Program-made: the position numbers and the translations under genes
The notes under the pieces: generated by a model
The model's input: only the letters and a program-made list of their open reading frames with translations
Databases searched by the model: none
What the model was told of the DNA's origin: nothing
Part shown: positions 25,160-34,243 of the stretch, piece after piece
Position numbering within the stretch: the first letter of the stretch is position 1
How the letters are laid out: every line of letters begins with the position of its first letter
NCBI RefSeq assembly: GCF_001425205.1
Contig: NZ_LMDW01000012.1
Location: forward strand, 335,479-399,478
Reading direction: 5' to 3'
DNA: 64,000 nt
Source of the DNA: Variovorax sp. Root411
Lineage (GTDB): Bacteria; Pseudomonadota; Gammaproteobacteria; Burkholderiales; Burkholderiaceae_C

Positions 25160-25567
25160 ATGCCCCACCTGGTGATCCTCTACACGCCCAACATCGAAGC
25201 CGAGACCGACATGTCGGCCCTGTGCCGCACGCTGGCCGACACCATGCTGGAGCAGCGCGACGAAGCCAGCAAGCCGGTGTTCCCCATCGGCGGCACCCGC
25301 GTGCTGGCCTACCCTGCTGCGCACTGCGCGGTGGCCGACGGCAAGGCCGACTACGCCTTCGTCTACCTCAACCTCCGCATGGCGGCGGGCCGCTCCGAGG
25401 CGGTGAAGAAGAAGGCCGGCGACGATCTGCTGGCCGGCGTGCGTGCGCATTTCGCGCCGGTCTTCGAGCAGCGCCACATCGGCATCACGCTGCAGATCGA
25501 CGAAAGCCCGGGCCAGGTGTACGACGGCAAGCACAGCAACCTGCATCCCCTGTTCAACAAGAACTGA
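25160..25567 (+). CDS. hpaF: 5-carboxymethyl-2-hydroxymuconate delta-isomerase
   Basis: A 135-residue tautomerase-superfamily enzyme of the CHMI family. It has proline directly after the start methionine ([11 protein letters not shown]), which in the family becomes the catalytic N-terminal Pro1. The stretches [15 protein letters not shown] and [20 protein letters not shown] are typical. It converts the dehydrogenase product to its oxo isomer, the substrate of HpaG. The gene lies 13 nt after the dioxygenase and 10 nt before hpaH. Confidence 0.9.
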   Translation: MPHLVILYTPNIEAETDMSALCRTLADTMLEQRDEASKPVFPIGGTRVLAYPAAHCAVADGKADYAFVYLNLRMAAGRSEAVKKKAGDDLLAGVRAHFAPVFEQRHIGITLQIDESPGQVYDGKHSNLHPLFNKN

Positions 25568-25577
25568 ACGAAGTCAC

Positions 25578-26381
25578 ATGCTCTCCAAAGCCACCATCGC
25601 CCAACTGGCCGCCGAGCTGCACGAAAGCGAGAAGTCGCGCGTGCAGGTCGAGCACTTCTCCAAGCGCTTTCCAGAGATGACCATCGAGGACGGCTACGCC
25701 ATCTCGCGCGAATGGGTGAAGACCAAGATTGCCGAAGGCCGCATCGTGAAGGGCCACAAGATCGGACTGACCTCGCGCGCCATGCAGCAGTCCAGCCAGA
25801 TCGACGAGCCTGACTACGGCACGCTGCTGGACGACATGTTCTTCGAGCAGGGCGGCGACATCCCGTTCAAGCGCTTCATCGCGCCGCGCATCGAGGTCGA
25901 ACTGGCCTTCGTCCTAGGCAAGAAGCTGCAGGGTCCGAATGTGACCATGTTCGACGTGCTGGCCGCCACCGACTACGTGGTGCCCGCCATCGAGATCATC
26001 GATGCGCGCATCGAGCAGTTCGACCGCCACACCAAGGCGCCGCGCAAGGTGTTCGACACCATCTCCGACAACGCGGCCAATGCCGGCATCGTGATGGGCG
26101 GCCGGCCGGTGAAGCCCGATGCGGTCGACCTGCGCTGGGTGAGCGCGCTGCTCTACAAGAACGGCGTGATCGAGGAATCGGGCGTGGCCGCGGCCGTGCT
26201 CAACCACCCGGCGACCGGTGTGGCGTGGCTTGCGAACAAGCTGGCGCCGTGGGACGAATGCCTCGAAGCCGGCGAAGTGGTGCTCGGCGGTTCGTTCACG
26301 CGGCCCACCACCGCAGTTCCCGGTGACACCTTTCACGCGGACTACGGCCCGCTCGGTTCCATCTCCTTTCGATTCGCTTAA
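25578..26381 (+). CDS. hpaH: 2-oxo-hept-4-ene-1,7-dioate hydratase
   Basis: A 267-residue hydratase/decarboxylase-fold (MhpD-like) enzyme that adds water to 2-oxo-hepta-dienedioate before aldol cleavage. It is recognised from [20 protein letters not shown], the metal site wording [13 protein letters not shown] and the C-terminal [20 protein letters not shown]. The ATG at 25578 fits. It sits 3 nt before hpaI, as is usual for the pathway. Confidence 0.93.
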   Translation: MLSKATIAQLAAELHESEKSRVQVEHFSKRFPEMTIEDGYAISREWVKTKIAEGRIVKGHKIGLTSRAMQQSSQIDEPDYGTLLDDMFFEQGGDIPFKRFIAPRIEVELAFVLGKKLQGPNVTMFDVLAATDYVVPAIEIIDARIEQFDRHTKAPRKVFDTISDNAANAGIVMGGRPVKPDAVDLRWVSALLYKNGVIEESGVAAAVLNHPATGVAWLANKLAPWDECLEAGEVVLGGSFTRPTTAVPGDTFHADYGPLGSISFRFA

Positions 26382-26384
26382 ACC

Positions 26385-27206
26385 ATGCAAACCCCCATCA
26401 ACACCTTCAAGCAAGCCCTTCAATCGGGCAAGCCCCAGATCGGCCTGTGGGTCGGGCTGGCCGACGGCTACGCCGCCGAGATCCTGGCCGGCACCGGCTA
26501 CGACTGGCTGCTGGTCGACGGCGAGCACGCGCCCAACGACGTGCGCTCGGTGCTCGCGCAGCTGCAGGGCATTTCGAGCGCATGGTCGGCGCAGGCCGAG
26601 TCGGAGCGCTCGCACCCCGTCGTGCGCATTCCGGTCGGCGACACCACGCTGATCAAGCAGTACCTCGACATCGGCGCGCAGACGCTGCTGGTGCCGATGG
26701 TCGACACCGCCGAGCAGGCCGCGCGGCTGGTGCGGGGCATGCGCTACCCGCCCGAAGGCATCCGCGGCATGGGCAGTGCGCTGGCGCGCGCCTCGCGCTG
26801 GCAGGCCTACCCCGACTACCTGCACGAAGCCAACGCGCAGACCTGCCTGCTGGTGCAGGCCGAGACGGTGGAGGCGATGAAGAACCTCGACGCCATCGCG
26901 GCCACGCCGGGCGTGGACGGCGTGTTCATCGGCCCGGCCGACCTGTCGGCCTCGATGGGCTTCGTGGGCCAGCCGAACCACCCCGAGGTGCAGGCCGTGA
27001 TTGCCGACGCGATAGCGCGCATCCGCAAGGCAGGCAAGGCGCCGGGCATCCTGTCGACCACCGAGGAACAGGCGCGCAAGTGGCTCGCGGCCGGCGCGCT
27101 GTTCGTGGCGGTGGGCGTGGACACCGTCGTGCTGGCGGCGGCGGCGAAGCAGCTGCTGGCCAGGTACAAGGCCGCGCCCGGCACCGCCTCGCCCAACGGC
27201 TACTGA
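26385..27206 (+). CDS. hpaI: 4-hydroxy-2-oxoheptanedioate aldolase
   Basis: A 273-residue class II pyruvate-dependent aldolase of the HpcH/HpaI family. It splits the last intermediate into pyruvate and succinate semialdehyde. The catalytic histidine lies in [11 protein letters not shown], the arginine region in [16 protein letters not shown], metal ligands in [12 protein letters not shown] (E) and [14 protein letters not shown] (D). A succinate semialdehyde dehydrogenase is not present in the window. It closes the classical pathway; unrelated catabolic genes follow without a break. Confidence 0.94.
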   Translation: MQTPINTFKQALQSGKPQIGLWVGLADGYAAEILAGTGYDWLLVDGEHAPNDVRSVLAQLQGISSAWSAQAESERSHPVVRIPVGDTTLIKQYLDIGAQTLLVPMVDTAEQAARLVRGMRYPPEGIRGMGSALARASRWQAYPDYLHEANAQTCLLVQAETVEAMKNLDAIAATPGVDGVFIGPADLSASMGFVGQPNHPEVQAVIADAIARIRKAGKAPGILSTTEEQARKWLAAGALFVAVGVDTVVLAAAAKQLLARYKAAPGTASPNGY

Positions 27207-27231
27207 TTTTCTTCACACCGGAGCACGCTCG

Positions 27232-27702
27232 ATGCAACGCATGACTTTGGCGACCATCGCCACAGCAGCCACCCTCTTCCTCGCCGCCTGCGCGCCCATG
27301 GGCGCCGGCAAGCAAGGCGCGACCGCCCAGCAGGAAGCCAATCGCCAGGCGGTGCTCGCCTTCTACGAAAAAGGCCTGAACCAGAAGGACGCCGACGCAG
27401 CGCTGCAGTACGTGGGCAGCCGCTACGTGCAGCACAACCCCACGGCGGCCGACGGCCCCGAGGGCTTTCGCAAGTTCATCGCCTTCCTGCGCGAGAAGTT
27501 TCCGAAGTCGCGCAGCGACATCAAGCGCAGCTTCGTCGACGGCGACTACGTGATCCTGCACGTCAACGCGGTGCGCGAGCCGGGCACACGCGGCAGCGCC
27601 ATCGTCGACATCTTCAAGCTGGAGAACGGCAAGATCGTCGAGCACTGGGACGTGGTGCAGCCCGTGCCCGAGACGGCCGCGAACAACAACGGGATGTTCT
27701 GA
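27232..27702 (+). CDS. SnoaL-like (NTF2 fold) putative lipoprotein
   Basis: A 156-residue protein with a lipoprotein signal (lipobox LAAC with cysteine at about 21) and a SnoaL-like polyketide-cyclase domain. Its wording is [36 protein letters not shown] and [19 protein letters not shown]. Secreted or lipid-anchored members of this family are common next to catabolic genes, but their role is unclear. It is 25 nt after hpaI and 4 nt before the dehydratase gene, so it belongs to the same transcription unit. Confidence 0.8.
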   Translation: MQRMTLATIATAATLFLAACAPMGAGKQGATAQQEANRQAVLAFYEKGLNQKDADAALQYVGSRYVQHNPTAADGPEGFRKFIAFLREKFPKSRSDIKRSFVDGDYVILHVNAVREPGTRGSAIVDIFKLENGKIVEHWDVVQPVPETAANNNGMF

Positions 27703-27706
27703 CCCC

Positions 27707-29440
27707 ATGACCGCGCCCGTCGACCCGCCCAAGCGCTTTCGCTCCGCCACCATCCGCGAGGGCACGATCCGTGCGACCACGCGCAGCTTCCTGCACGCGC
27801 TGGGACAGGACGACGAGGACATCGCGCGTCCGCACATCGGCGTGTTCCACACGGGCGGCGAGATGAGCCCCTGCAACCTCAACCTGCGCGAGCAGGCGCA
27901 GCACGCCAAGACCGGTATCTACGCGGGTGGCGGCACGCCGCACGAATGCCCGGTGGTGTCGATCAGCGACGGGCTGACGATGGCGCATTCGGGCATGCGC
28001 TTCTCGCTGATCTCGCGCGAGCTGATCGCCGACAGCGTGGAAGCCTCCACGCGCGGCCACCAGTGGGACGGCATCTTCGCCATCGGTGCGTGCGACAAGA
28101 ACCTGCCCGGCCTGATGATGGGCATGGTCCGCTGCAACGTGCCGAGCGTGTTCGTGCATGGCGGCTCGGCGCTGCCGGGCCAGATGCCCGGCCCCGATGG
28201 CCGCGACCTCAACGTGGTCGACACCTACGAGACCATCGGCAAGGTGCTGGCCCGCACCGCCACGCACGACGAGCTCGACGCCATGAGCCGCGCCTGCCTG
28301 CCCACGGCCGGCGCCTGCGCGGGGCAGTTCACGGCCAACACGATGGGCATGGTGTCCGAGGCACTGGGCCTCGCGCCCATCGGCTCGAGCATGGTGCCCG
28401 CCGTGTTCAGCGAACGCGCACCGCTGATGCGCCGCGCCGCGAAGACGCTGATGAAGGCAGTGATGGGCGACAGCCCGCTGCCGCGCGACATCGTCACGCG
28501 CAAGGCGCTGGAAAACGCCTGTGCCGTGGTGTCGGCCACGGGCGGTTCGACCAACGCCGCGCTGCACCTGCCGGCGATCGCGCATGAGGCCGGCATCAAG
28601 TTCCACCTCGACGACGTGGCCGAGGTCTTCGCGCGCACGCCGCTCATCGCCGACCTGCGCCCCGGCGGCCAGTACCTTGCGCGCGACGTGTTCTACATCG
28701 GCGGCGCCGGCGTGATCCTGCGCACGCTGCTGGAGCAGGGCTTCCTGCACGGCGATGCACTCACCTTCACCGGCCGCACGATGGCCGAGGAGCTGGCCGG
28801 CGCCCTTGCGCCCGATGGCCGCGTGGTGCGCGAGGCCGGCAACCCGATCACGCGCGACGGCGGCCTCGCCGTGCTCAAGGGCAACCTCTGCCCGGACGGC
28901 GCGCTGCTCAAGACGGCGGGGCTCCAGGGGCTGGTGTTTCGCGGTCCGGCGCGTGTCTTCAACTCGGAGGAAGAAGCGCAGACCGCCGTGCAGAACCGCC
29001 TGTACGAACCCGGCGACGTGATCGTGATCCGCAACGAAGGCCCCCGGGGCAGCCCCGGCATGCGCGAGATGCTCGGCATCACCGCCCTGCTCTACGGCCA
29101 GGGCATGGGCGACAAGGTGGCGCTGCTGACCGACGGACGCTTCTCGGGTGCGACGCGCGGCCTTTGCATCGGCTACGCGGGGCCCGAGGCGGCCGACGGC
29201 GGACCGATTGCGGCGCTGCGCGACGGCGACGTGATCGCCATCGACGCGCGGGCCGAAGCACGCTCGATTTCGGTCGAGCTCACGGCCGAGGAAATCGCCA
29301 CGCGGCTCGCGCGACGTGAGGTAAACGCGGGGGCCGCCCGCGGTGGCTTGCTGGAAAAATACGCGCTCACCGTGCGCCCTGCCCACCAGGGCGCCGTGAC
29401 CCACTCGGGCGCGGTCACCTGGCTGCGCGACGAGTCCTGA
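27707..29440 (+). CDS. IlvD/Edd-family dehydratase (probable sugar-acid dehydratase)
   Basis: A 577-residue iron-sulfur dehydratase. Three cysteines typical of the [2Fe-2S] members are visible: SPCNLN (near residue 55), [10 protein letters not shown] (near 127) and [16 protein letters not shown] (near 201). The C-terminal substrate loop includes [19 protein letters not shown]. The family includes dihydroxy-acid dehydratase (IlvD) and pentonate/gluconate dehydratases. A place in a catabolic operon with a Bug receptor and class II aldolase favours a degradative acid dehydratase over valine synthesis, but no substrate can be assigned. Confidence 0.88.
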   Translation: MTAPVDPPKRFRSATIREGTIRATTRSFLHALGQDDEDIARPHIGVFHTGGEMSPCNLNLREQAQHAKTGIYAGGGTPHECPVVSISDGLTMAHSGMRFSLISRELIADSVEASTRGHQWDGIFAIGACDKNLPGLMMGMVRCNVPSVFVHGGSALPGQMPGPDGRDLNVVDTYETIGKVLARTATHDELDAMSRACLPTAGACAGQFTANTMGMVSEALGLAPIGSSMVPAVFSERAPLMRRAAKTLMKAVMGDSPLPRDIVTRKALENACAVVSATGGSTNAALHLPAIAHEAGIKFHLDDVAEVFARTPLIADLRPGGQYLARDVFYIGGAGVILRTLLEQGFLHGDALTFTGRTMAEELAGALAPDGRVVREAGNPITRDGGLAVLKGNLCPDGALLKTAGLQGLVFRGPARVFNSEEEAQTAVQNRLYEPGDVIVIRNEGPRGSPGMREMLGITALLYGQGMGDKVALLTDGRFSGATRGLCIGYAGPEAADGGPIAALRDGDVIAIDARAEARSISVELTAEEIATRLARREVNAGAARGGLLEKYALTVRPAHQGAVTHSGAVTWLRDES

Positions 29441-29475
29441 TCCTTCACAACTACCACCGTCCGGAGAGAGACACC

Positions 29476-30468
29476 ATGAGCTTCACGCGCCGCCAGATCC
29501 TGCAGACCACCAGCGCCTCGGCCTTGATGGCCAGCCTCGGCCAGAACGTCTTCGCGCAAGCGATGAACATCGAGACCGCCACCATCGTCACCGGCTTCGC
29601 GGCCGGCGGCACCTCGGACACCACCTGCCGGCGCCTCGCGCAGAAGCTCAGCCCCGAGTACGCGAAGGTGGCCGTGGTCGAGAACCGCACCGGCGCGGGC
29701 GGCCAGATCGCTGTGAGCTACGTGAAGGGCCGCCCGGCCGACGGCAGCACCATCCTGCAGACGCCGACCTCGATCCTCACGATCTACCCGCACATCTACA
29801 AGAAGCTGCCGTACGACCCGATGGTCGACATCACGCCCGTGAGCCTCGCCTGCATCTTCGACTTCGGCTTCGCCGTTGGCCCGGCCGTGCCGGCCAGCGT
29901 GAAGACGGTGCCCGAGTTCCTGGCCTGGGCCAAGGCCAATCCGGCCGGCGCCAACTTCGGCTCACCCGCTGCCGGTTCCACGCCGCACTTCATCGGCGCG
30001 CTGCTGGGCAAGAAGGGCGGCGTCGAGCTCAAGCATGCGGCCTACCGCGGCACGCAGCCCGCCATGCTCGACCTGCTGGGCAGCAACATCTCCGCCGTGT
30101 CGGGCCCCATCGGCGACATCACGCAGCACCTGCCCTCGGGCAAGGTGCGCATCCTGGGCGTCTCGGGCGCCAAGCGCAGCCGCTTCGCGCCCGAAGTGCC
30201 CACCTTCGGCGAACAGGGCATCAAGGACATGGCGCACAGCGAATGGTTCGCCTTCTTCCTGCCGGCCAAGGCCTCGCCCGAGCTGGTGGCGAAGCTGAAC
30301 ACGGCCATGAAGAACGCGCTGGTGCAGAAAGACGTGATCGACGGCCTCGGCACCTTCGGCCTGGAGGCGATGTCTTCCACGCCGGCCGAGCTGACCGAGT
30401 TGCTGAAGAAAGACACCGCCAAGTGGGCGCCGATCGTGAAAGAGGTCGGCTTCACCGCGGAGGGTTGA
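29476..30468 (+). CDS. Bug/TctC-family periplasmic solute receptor (Tat-type signal)
   Basis: A 330-residue tripartite-tricarboxylate receptor, the second in this operon. The N-terminus carries TRRQILQTTSA with a double arginine, suggesting Tat export, and cleavage near VFAQA at about 29. Family wording: ETATIVTGFAAGGTSDTTCR, NRTGAGGQIAVSYVKG and KHAAYRGTQPAMLDLLGSN. RBS CGGAGAGAG lies upstream of the ATG. No membrane transport subunits are adjacent. The likely ligand is the acid handled by the surrounding dehydratase, aldolase and reductase genes (inference). Confidence 0.9.
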   Translation: MSFTRRQILQTTSASALMASLGQNVFAQAMNIETATIVTGFAAGGTSDTTCRRLAQKLSPEYAKVAVVENRTGAGGQIAVSYVKGRPADGSTILQTPTSILTIYPHIYKKLPYDPMVDITPVSLACIFDFGFAVGPAVPASVKTVPEFLAWAKANPAGANFGSPAAGSTPHFIGALLGKKGGVELKHAAYRGTQPAMLDLLGSNISAVSGPIGDITQHLPSGKVRILGVSGAKRSRFAPEVPTFGEQGIKDMAHSEWFAFFLPAKASPELVAKLNTAMKNALVQKDVIDGLGTFGLEAMSSTPAELTELLKKDTAKWAPIVKEVGFTAEG

Positions 30469-30487
30469 AACACATGAAGGAACTGCA

Positions 30488-31279
30488 ATGAACACACTCG
30501 CCACCACCGCGCCCTCGGCGCGGGTCCATCCCTCGATCCATCCGGACGAGCGCGCCGCGCGCGAAGAACTCGCGGCCTGCTACCGCGTGTTCGCCATGCT
30601 CGGCTGGGTCGAGATGATCTACAACCACATCACGGTGCGCTTGCCCGACAGCGTGACCGGTGGCGAGAAACAGTTCCTCATCAACCCTTTCGGCCTGCAC
30701 TACAGCGAGGTCACGGCCGGCAACCTCGTGAAGATCGACCTGCACGGCAAGGTGCTCGACGGCTCGACCCATCCGGTGAACCCGGCGGGCTTCACGGTGC
30801 ATGCCGCCATCCACGACGGCCTGCCCGGCGCGCACTGCGTGATGCACACGCACACCACGGCCGGCGTGGCCGTGGCCTGCCTTCAGGGCGGGCTGCAGCA
30901 GACCAACTTCTACACCGCACAGCTGCACGGCATGGTGGCGTACCACGACTTCGAGGGCATCACCATCCATGCCGACGAAGGCCCGCGCCTGCTCAGGAGC
31001 ATCGGCGACCGCAATGCGGTGATCCTGCGCAACCACGGGCTTCTGGCCTGGGGGCAGACGCTGCCGCAGACCTTTGCCATTCTGTGGACGCTGCAGCGCG
31101 CCTGCGAAATTCAGATGGCGACCTTCTCGATGGGCGCGGCCATTCCGGTGAGCGAGGAAATCGCGCAGCGCTGCACGCGCGATGCGCTGCAGTTCAGCCC
31201 CGAGCACGGCGCGGGGCAGGACGTGTTCGATGCGCTGGTGCGCCAGGTGGACCGCATCGACCCGAGCTACAGATACTGA
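30488..31279 (+). CDS. Class II aldolase/adducin family protein
   Basis: A 263-residue zinc-dependent aldolase-fold protein. The metal site is visible in CVMHTHTTAGVAVAC (HTH) and the later histidine in VILRNHGLLAWG. Wording WVEMIYNHITVRLPDS and INPFGLHYSEVTAGNLVKID is typical of the adducin-like class II group, which includes epimerases, aldolases and decarboxylase-like enzymes. It starts 19 nt after the receptor gene and is followed by a reductase gene after 13 nt. The substrate is not evident. Confidence 0.85.
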   Translation: MNTLATTAPSARVHPSIHPDERAAREELAACYRVFAMLGWVEMIYNHITVRLPDSVTGGEKQFLINPFGLHYSEVTAGNLVKIDLHGKVLDGSTHPVNPAGFTVHAAIHDGLPGAHCVMHTHTTAGVAVACLQGGLQQTNFYTAQLHGMVAYHDFEGITIHADEGPRLLRSIGDRNAVILRNHGLLAWGQTLPQTFAILWTLQRACEIQMATFSMGAAIPVSEEIAQRCTRDALQFSPEHGAGQDVFDALVRQVDRIDPSYRY

Positions 31280-31292
31280 GGCGAGCTTTTCC

Positions 31293-32270
31293 ATGAAGAT
31301 CTGTATTTACGGTGCCGGCGCGATCGGCGGATGGATCGGCGCCGGGCTCGCGCAAGCAGGCCAGCGCCTCAACGTGGTGGCGCGCGGCGCCACGCTGGAA
31401 GCATTGCAGCAGGGCGGCCTCTCGCTGATGCGCGGCGACGTGCGCACGCGCGTGCCCGTCAATGCGGTGGCCGACCCGGCCGAACTCGGCGTGCAGGACC
31501 TGGTGATCATCGCCGTGAAGGCGCCCGCACTGGCCGGCGTGGCCGAGCGCATCGGGCCGCTGATCGGCGCCGACACCATCGTGCTGGTCGCGATGAACGG
31601 CGTGCCGTGGTGGTTCCTCGAAGGCGGCTTCGGCGGCGCCATCACCGGCCGCCGGCTCGCGGCCGTGGACCCCGACGGCGCCATTGCCCGCGCCATTCCG
31701 TCGCGCAACGTGATCGGCTGCGTGGTGCACGCGAGCTGCTCGCTCGACGCGCCGGGCGTGGTGCGGCACAACTTCGGCAACGGGCTGATCGTGGGCGAGC
31801 CTTCGGGCGAGGCCACGCCGCGCGTGCAGAAGCTGGTCGAACTGCTCAAGAGCACCGGCATCGACACCACGCTGTCGCCGCAGATCCAGAAGGACGTGTG
31901 GTTCAAGCTGTGGGGCAACATGACGGTAAACCCGATCAGCGCGCTGACCGGCGTAACCACCGACCTGATCATGGACGACGACTACGTGCGCGGCTTCATC
32001 TCGGCGGTGATGCTGGAGGCCAAGGAAATCGGCCGGCGCATCGGCATCGAGATCACGCAGAGCCCGGAAGACCGGCACGCGGTGACGAAGAAGCTCGGCG
32101 CGTTCAAGACCTCGATGCTGCAGGACGTGGAAGCCGGCCGCTCGGTGGAACTCGACGCGCTTGTGACCGTGGTGCGCGAACTGGGCGAGCTGACCGGCGT
32201 GACGACGCCGTTCACCGATGCGTTGCTGGGGCTGGCGCGCTTGAGGACGCGGCAGCTCGGCCTGTACTGA
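31293..32270 (+). CDS. Ketopantoate reductase (PanE/ApbA)-family oxidoreductase
   Basis: A 325-residue NADP-dependent dehydrogenase. The Rossmann motif is at the extreme N-terminus (IYGAGAIGGWIGAGLA, residues 4-19). A C-terminal helical domain contains VWFKLWGNMTVNPISALTG and TSMLQDVEAGRSVELDALV, the PanE signature. In this catabolic operon it more likely acts on another hydroxy or keto acid than in pantothenate synthesis. The ATG at 31293 is chosen because the Rossmann fold starts there; the frame is open further upstream into the aldolase gene. It is the last gene of the 13-kb rightward run. Confidence 0.87.
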   Translation: MKICIYGAGAIGGWIGAGLAQAGQRLNVVARGATLEALQQGGLSLMRGDVRTRVPVNAVADPAELGVQDLVIIAVKAPALAGVAERIGPLIGADTIVLVAMNGVPWWFLEGGFGGAITGRRLAAVDPDGAIARAIPSRNVIGCVVHASCSLDAPGVVRHNFGNGLIVGEPSGEATPRVQKLVELLKSTGIDTTLSPQIQKDVWFKLWGNMTVNPISALTGVTTDLIMDDDYVRGFISAVMLEAKEIGRRIGIEITQSPEDRHAVTKKLGAFKTSMLQDVEAGRSVELDALVTVVRELGELTGVTTPFTDALLGLARLRTRQLGLY

Positions 32271-32292
32271 CGCGCATCCATCGCAGAATCGC

Positions 32293-32323
32293 TTGACCCG
32301 GCCCCTGCGGCCGCCTTGATAAA
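32293..32323 (+). promoter_or_regulatory. MerR-type promoter with 19-bp spacer and dyad
   Basis: TTGACC (32293-32298) and GATAAA (32318-32323) are separated by 19 bp, longer than the usual 17 bp. An inverted repeat CGGCC-CCTGC-GGCCG (32299-32313) fills the spacer. Overlong spacers with a dyad between -35 and -10 are the hallmark of promoters controlled by MerR-family proteins. The MerR-like gene starts 38 bp downstream, so autoregulation is likely. Confidence 0.6.
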
Positions 32324-32360
32324 TAAAGGCGCTGTCCGTTCCAAGCCACGAGGTGATTTT

Positions 32361-33368
32361 GTGAGTTCTTCTTCCGCCCGATTCCTGAGTGCGTCCGAAG
32401 CCGCCCGGCGGCTCGGCGTTTCCGCCAAGGCACTGCGCCTCTACGAGCAGCGCGGCCTGGTGACGCCGACCCGTACCGATGCGGGATGGCGGTCCTACGG
32501 GCCCGGCGAGATGGCCCGGGGCACCGAGATCGTCGCGCTGCGCGCGCTCGGCCTGAGCCTCGCGCAGGTGGCGCGCGTGCTGCAAGGCGATGCCGCAGGA
32601 CTGGCGCCGGCCCTGGCGGCGCATCAGGCGCTGCTCGAGGGGCGCGTTCGCCAACTCGGAGGCACCATCGAGAAGGTGCGCGGCCTGCGTGCCGACCTCG
32701 CCCGTGGCCAGGCGCCGGCCGCTGGCGAACTGGCGCGCCTGCTGCAGCCGGCCGAGGGGTTCTGCATCGCCTTCGAACTGCCGTGGCCCTGGGGCGGCGA
32801 ACGCTTCGAGCTGCGCGGCATCCGGCCGCTGAACTACATCGTCGGTCCGCTGGGCAGCGGGAAGACACAGCTGGCGATACGCCTGGCCGAGGCCATTCCG
32901 GGCGCTGCGTTCCTCGGGTTGGACCGCTTCGCAAGCCCCGGCGCGGCGCTCGCACCGGCTGTCGCCGAAGCATTGGCGTGGCTGGTGGAAGACGGCGCCA
33001 CGGCCTCCGATGCGCTGGTCGCGTTGCTGGCCGGACTGATGGCAGAAGGACCATCGGCGCTGGTGGTCGACCTGGTGGAACAGGGGCTGGACGAGGCCAC
33101 CCAGCAGGCGCTGATTGCGCACCTGCGCCGTCGCGGACCCGAGGGCCGGCCGCTCTTCCTGCTCACGCGCTCCTGCGTGATCCTGGACTTGGCTGCCGTG
33201 GACGATGAAGAATCGATCATCCTCTGCCCCGCCAATCACAGCCCACCGACGCTCGTCGCGCCGTACCCGGGGTCTGCGGGCTACGAGGCCGTGGCGACCT
33301 GCCTTGCCACGCCGCAGGTGCGAGCGCGCACGCAAGGCGTCATCGCGTGGCGGCCTGAGGCTGCGTGA
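32361..33368 (+). CDS. MerR-family HTH regulator fused to a P-loop domain
   Basis: A 335-residue protein. Residues 7-75 form a MerR helix-turn-helix (SASEAARRLGVSAKALRLYE, then LVTPTRTDAGWRSYGPGEM). Residues 80-125 form the helical dimerisation arm. From about residue 155 there is a second domain with a Walker A (GPLGSGKT at 162-169) and a possible Walker B in SALVVDLVEQGLD. Ordinary MerR proteins have a short ligand domain there. The start is the GTG at 32361 with AGGTGA about 6 nt upstream; the frame opens earlier at a TTG lying inside the -10 hexamer. The ligand and target are unknown. Confidence 0.78.
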   Translation: MSSSSARFLSASEAARRLGVSAKALRLYEQRGLVTPTRTDAGWRSYGPGEMARGTEIVALRALGLSLAQVARVLQGDAAGLAPALAAHQALLEGRVRQLGGTIEKVRGLRADLARGQAPAAGELARLLQPAEGFCIAFELPWPWGGERFELRGIRPLNYIVGPLGSGKTQLAIRLAEAIPGAAFLGLDRFASPGAALAPAVAEALAWLVEDGATASDALVALLAGLMAEGPSALVVDLVEQGLDEATQQALIAHLRRRGPEGRPLFLLTRSCVILDLAAVDDEESIILCPANHSPPTLVAPYPGSAGYEAVATCLATPQVRARTQGVIAWRPEAA

Positions 33369-33387
33369 GCCGGGGCCGCGCGAAAAA

Positions 33388-34185
33388 TTACCAGCGCTTT
33401 TCGGGAACGGCCGCCAGCGCTTCGATGCAGCTGGCCACGGCCTTCGCGCGCTCGTCGCGCACCAGTTGCCAGTTGTCGGCCTTCCACCGCGTCCACGTGA
33501 CGGGCTCCGACTGGTAGAAGCACGTCGCCGGCGGGCGCATGAAGCCGGGGCGGCCGAGTTCGGCGCCGAACTTCAGGCGGAACAGTTCGTCCGAACCCGC
33601 GAGGTTTTCATAGACCAGGTGCCACGGGCCGGGATGCAGCGGCGTGTCGGCTTCCTTGGGGACCCGGCGCGCCTCTTCGATCTCCTCGGGCGTAGAGCCG
33701 TCCGTCAGCACGGTCGCGTAGGCGGCTTCGGCGCGCTTGCGATAGATGTCGGTGGCCACCTGGCTCAGCGCATCGTTGAGCTCGCTCATCGCCGGGTTGA
33801 CGCTCGCGGGATCGTCCTTGAATTCCTCCAGCGTGTCGCCGGCAAGCTCGTCCTTCGAGAAGCCCTGCGCGCCGACACTGACGCGGCCCGTGAACATCGA
33901 GACGGCGACGCTCAGCGCAACCTGCCCCGCGACGTTGCCGATGGTGCCTTCGCGCCGGATCACGCGCAGGCGCTCGTAGCCGGGTTTGTAGGAGCCGCGG
34001 TTGAAGCGGACCCGGGTTCGCGGCGCGGTCGCGGTGGGCGGGGTTTCGGCGGCGGCCGCAACGGGTGCGGCGGTCACTGCGGGTGCGGGTGCCGGCACGT
34101 CCGGCTCGGCGTGCGCGGAAAGGCCGACGACGGCCAGCGCGATGCCGCATGTGCGCCATGCGGTGTTCTGTTTTTTCAGGCTCAT
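33388..34185 (-). CDS. Hypothetical secreted protein
   Basis: A 265-residue protein with a Sec-type signal (residues 1-27, cleaved near LSAHAEP) and an Ala/Pro-rich linker to about residue 55. The mature domain contains RVRFNRGSYKPGYERLRVIR and, near the C-terminus, GFMRPPATCFYQSEPVTW. I do not recognise a family. The protein has two cysteines far apart in the mature part. It is convergent with the MerR-like gene and upstream of, but separate from, the EamA gene. The ATG at 34185 lacks a strong ribosome-binding site. Confidence 0.7.
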   Translation of the reverse strand: MSLKKQNTAWRTCGIALAVVGLSAHAEPDVPAPAPAVTAAPVAAAAETPPTATAPRTRVRFNRGSYKPGYERLRVIRREGTIGNVAGQVALSVAVSMFTGRVSVGAQGFSKDELAGDTLEEFKDDPASVNPAMSELNDALSQVATDIYRKRAEAAYATVLTDGSTPEEIEEARRVPKEADTPLHPGPWHLVYENLAGSDELFRLKFGAELGRPGFMRPPATCFYQSEPVTWTRWKADNWQLVRDERAKAVASCIEALAAVPEKRW

Positions 34186-34243
34186 GTCACAAATTCCTCC
34201 GGCGCGGATTGTCCCGCAACGCAGGCGCTTCTCTCGCGTGCCT

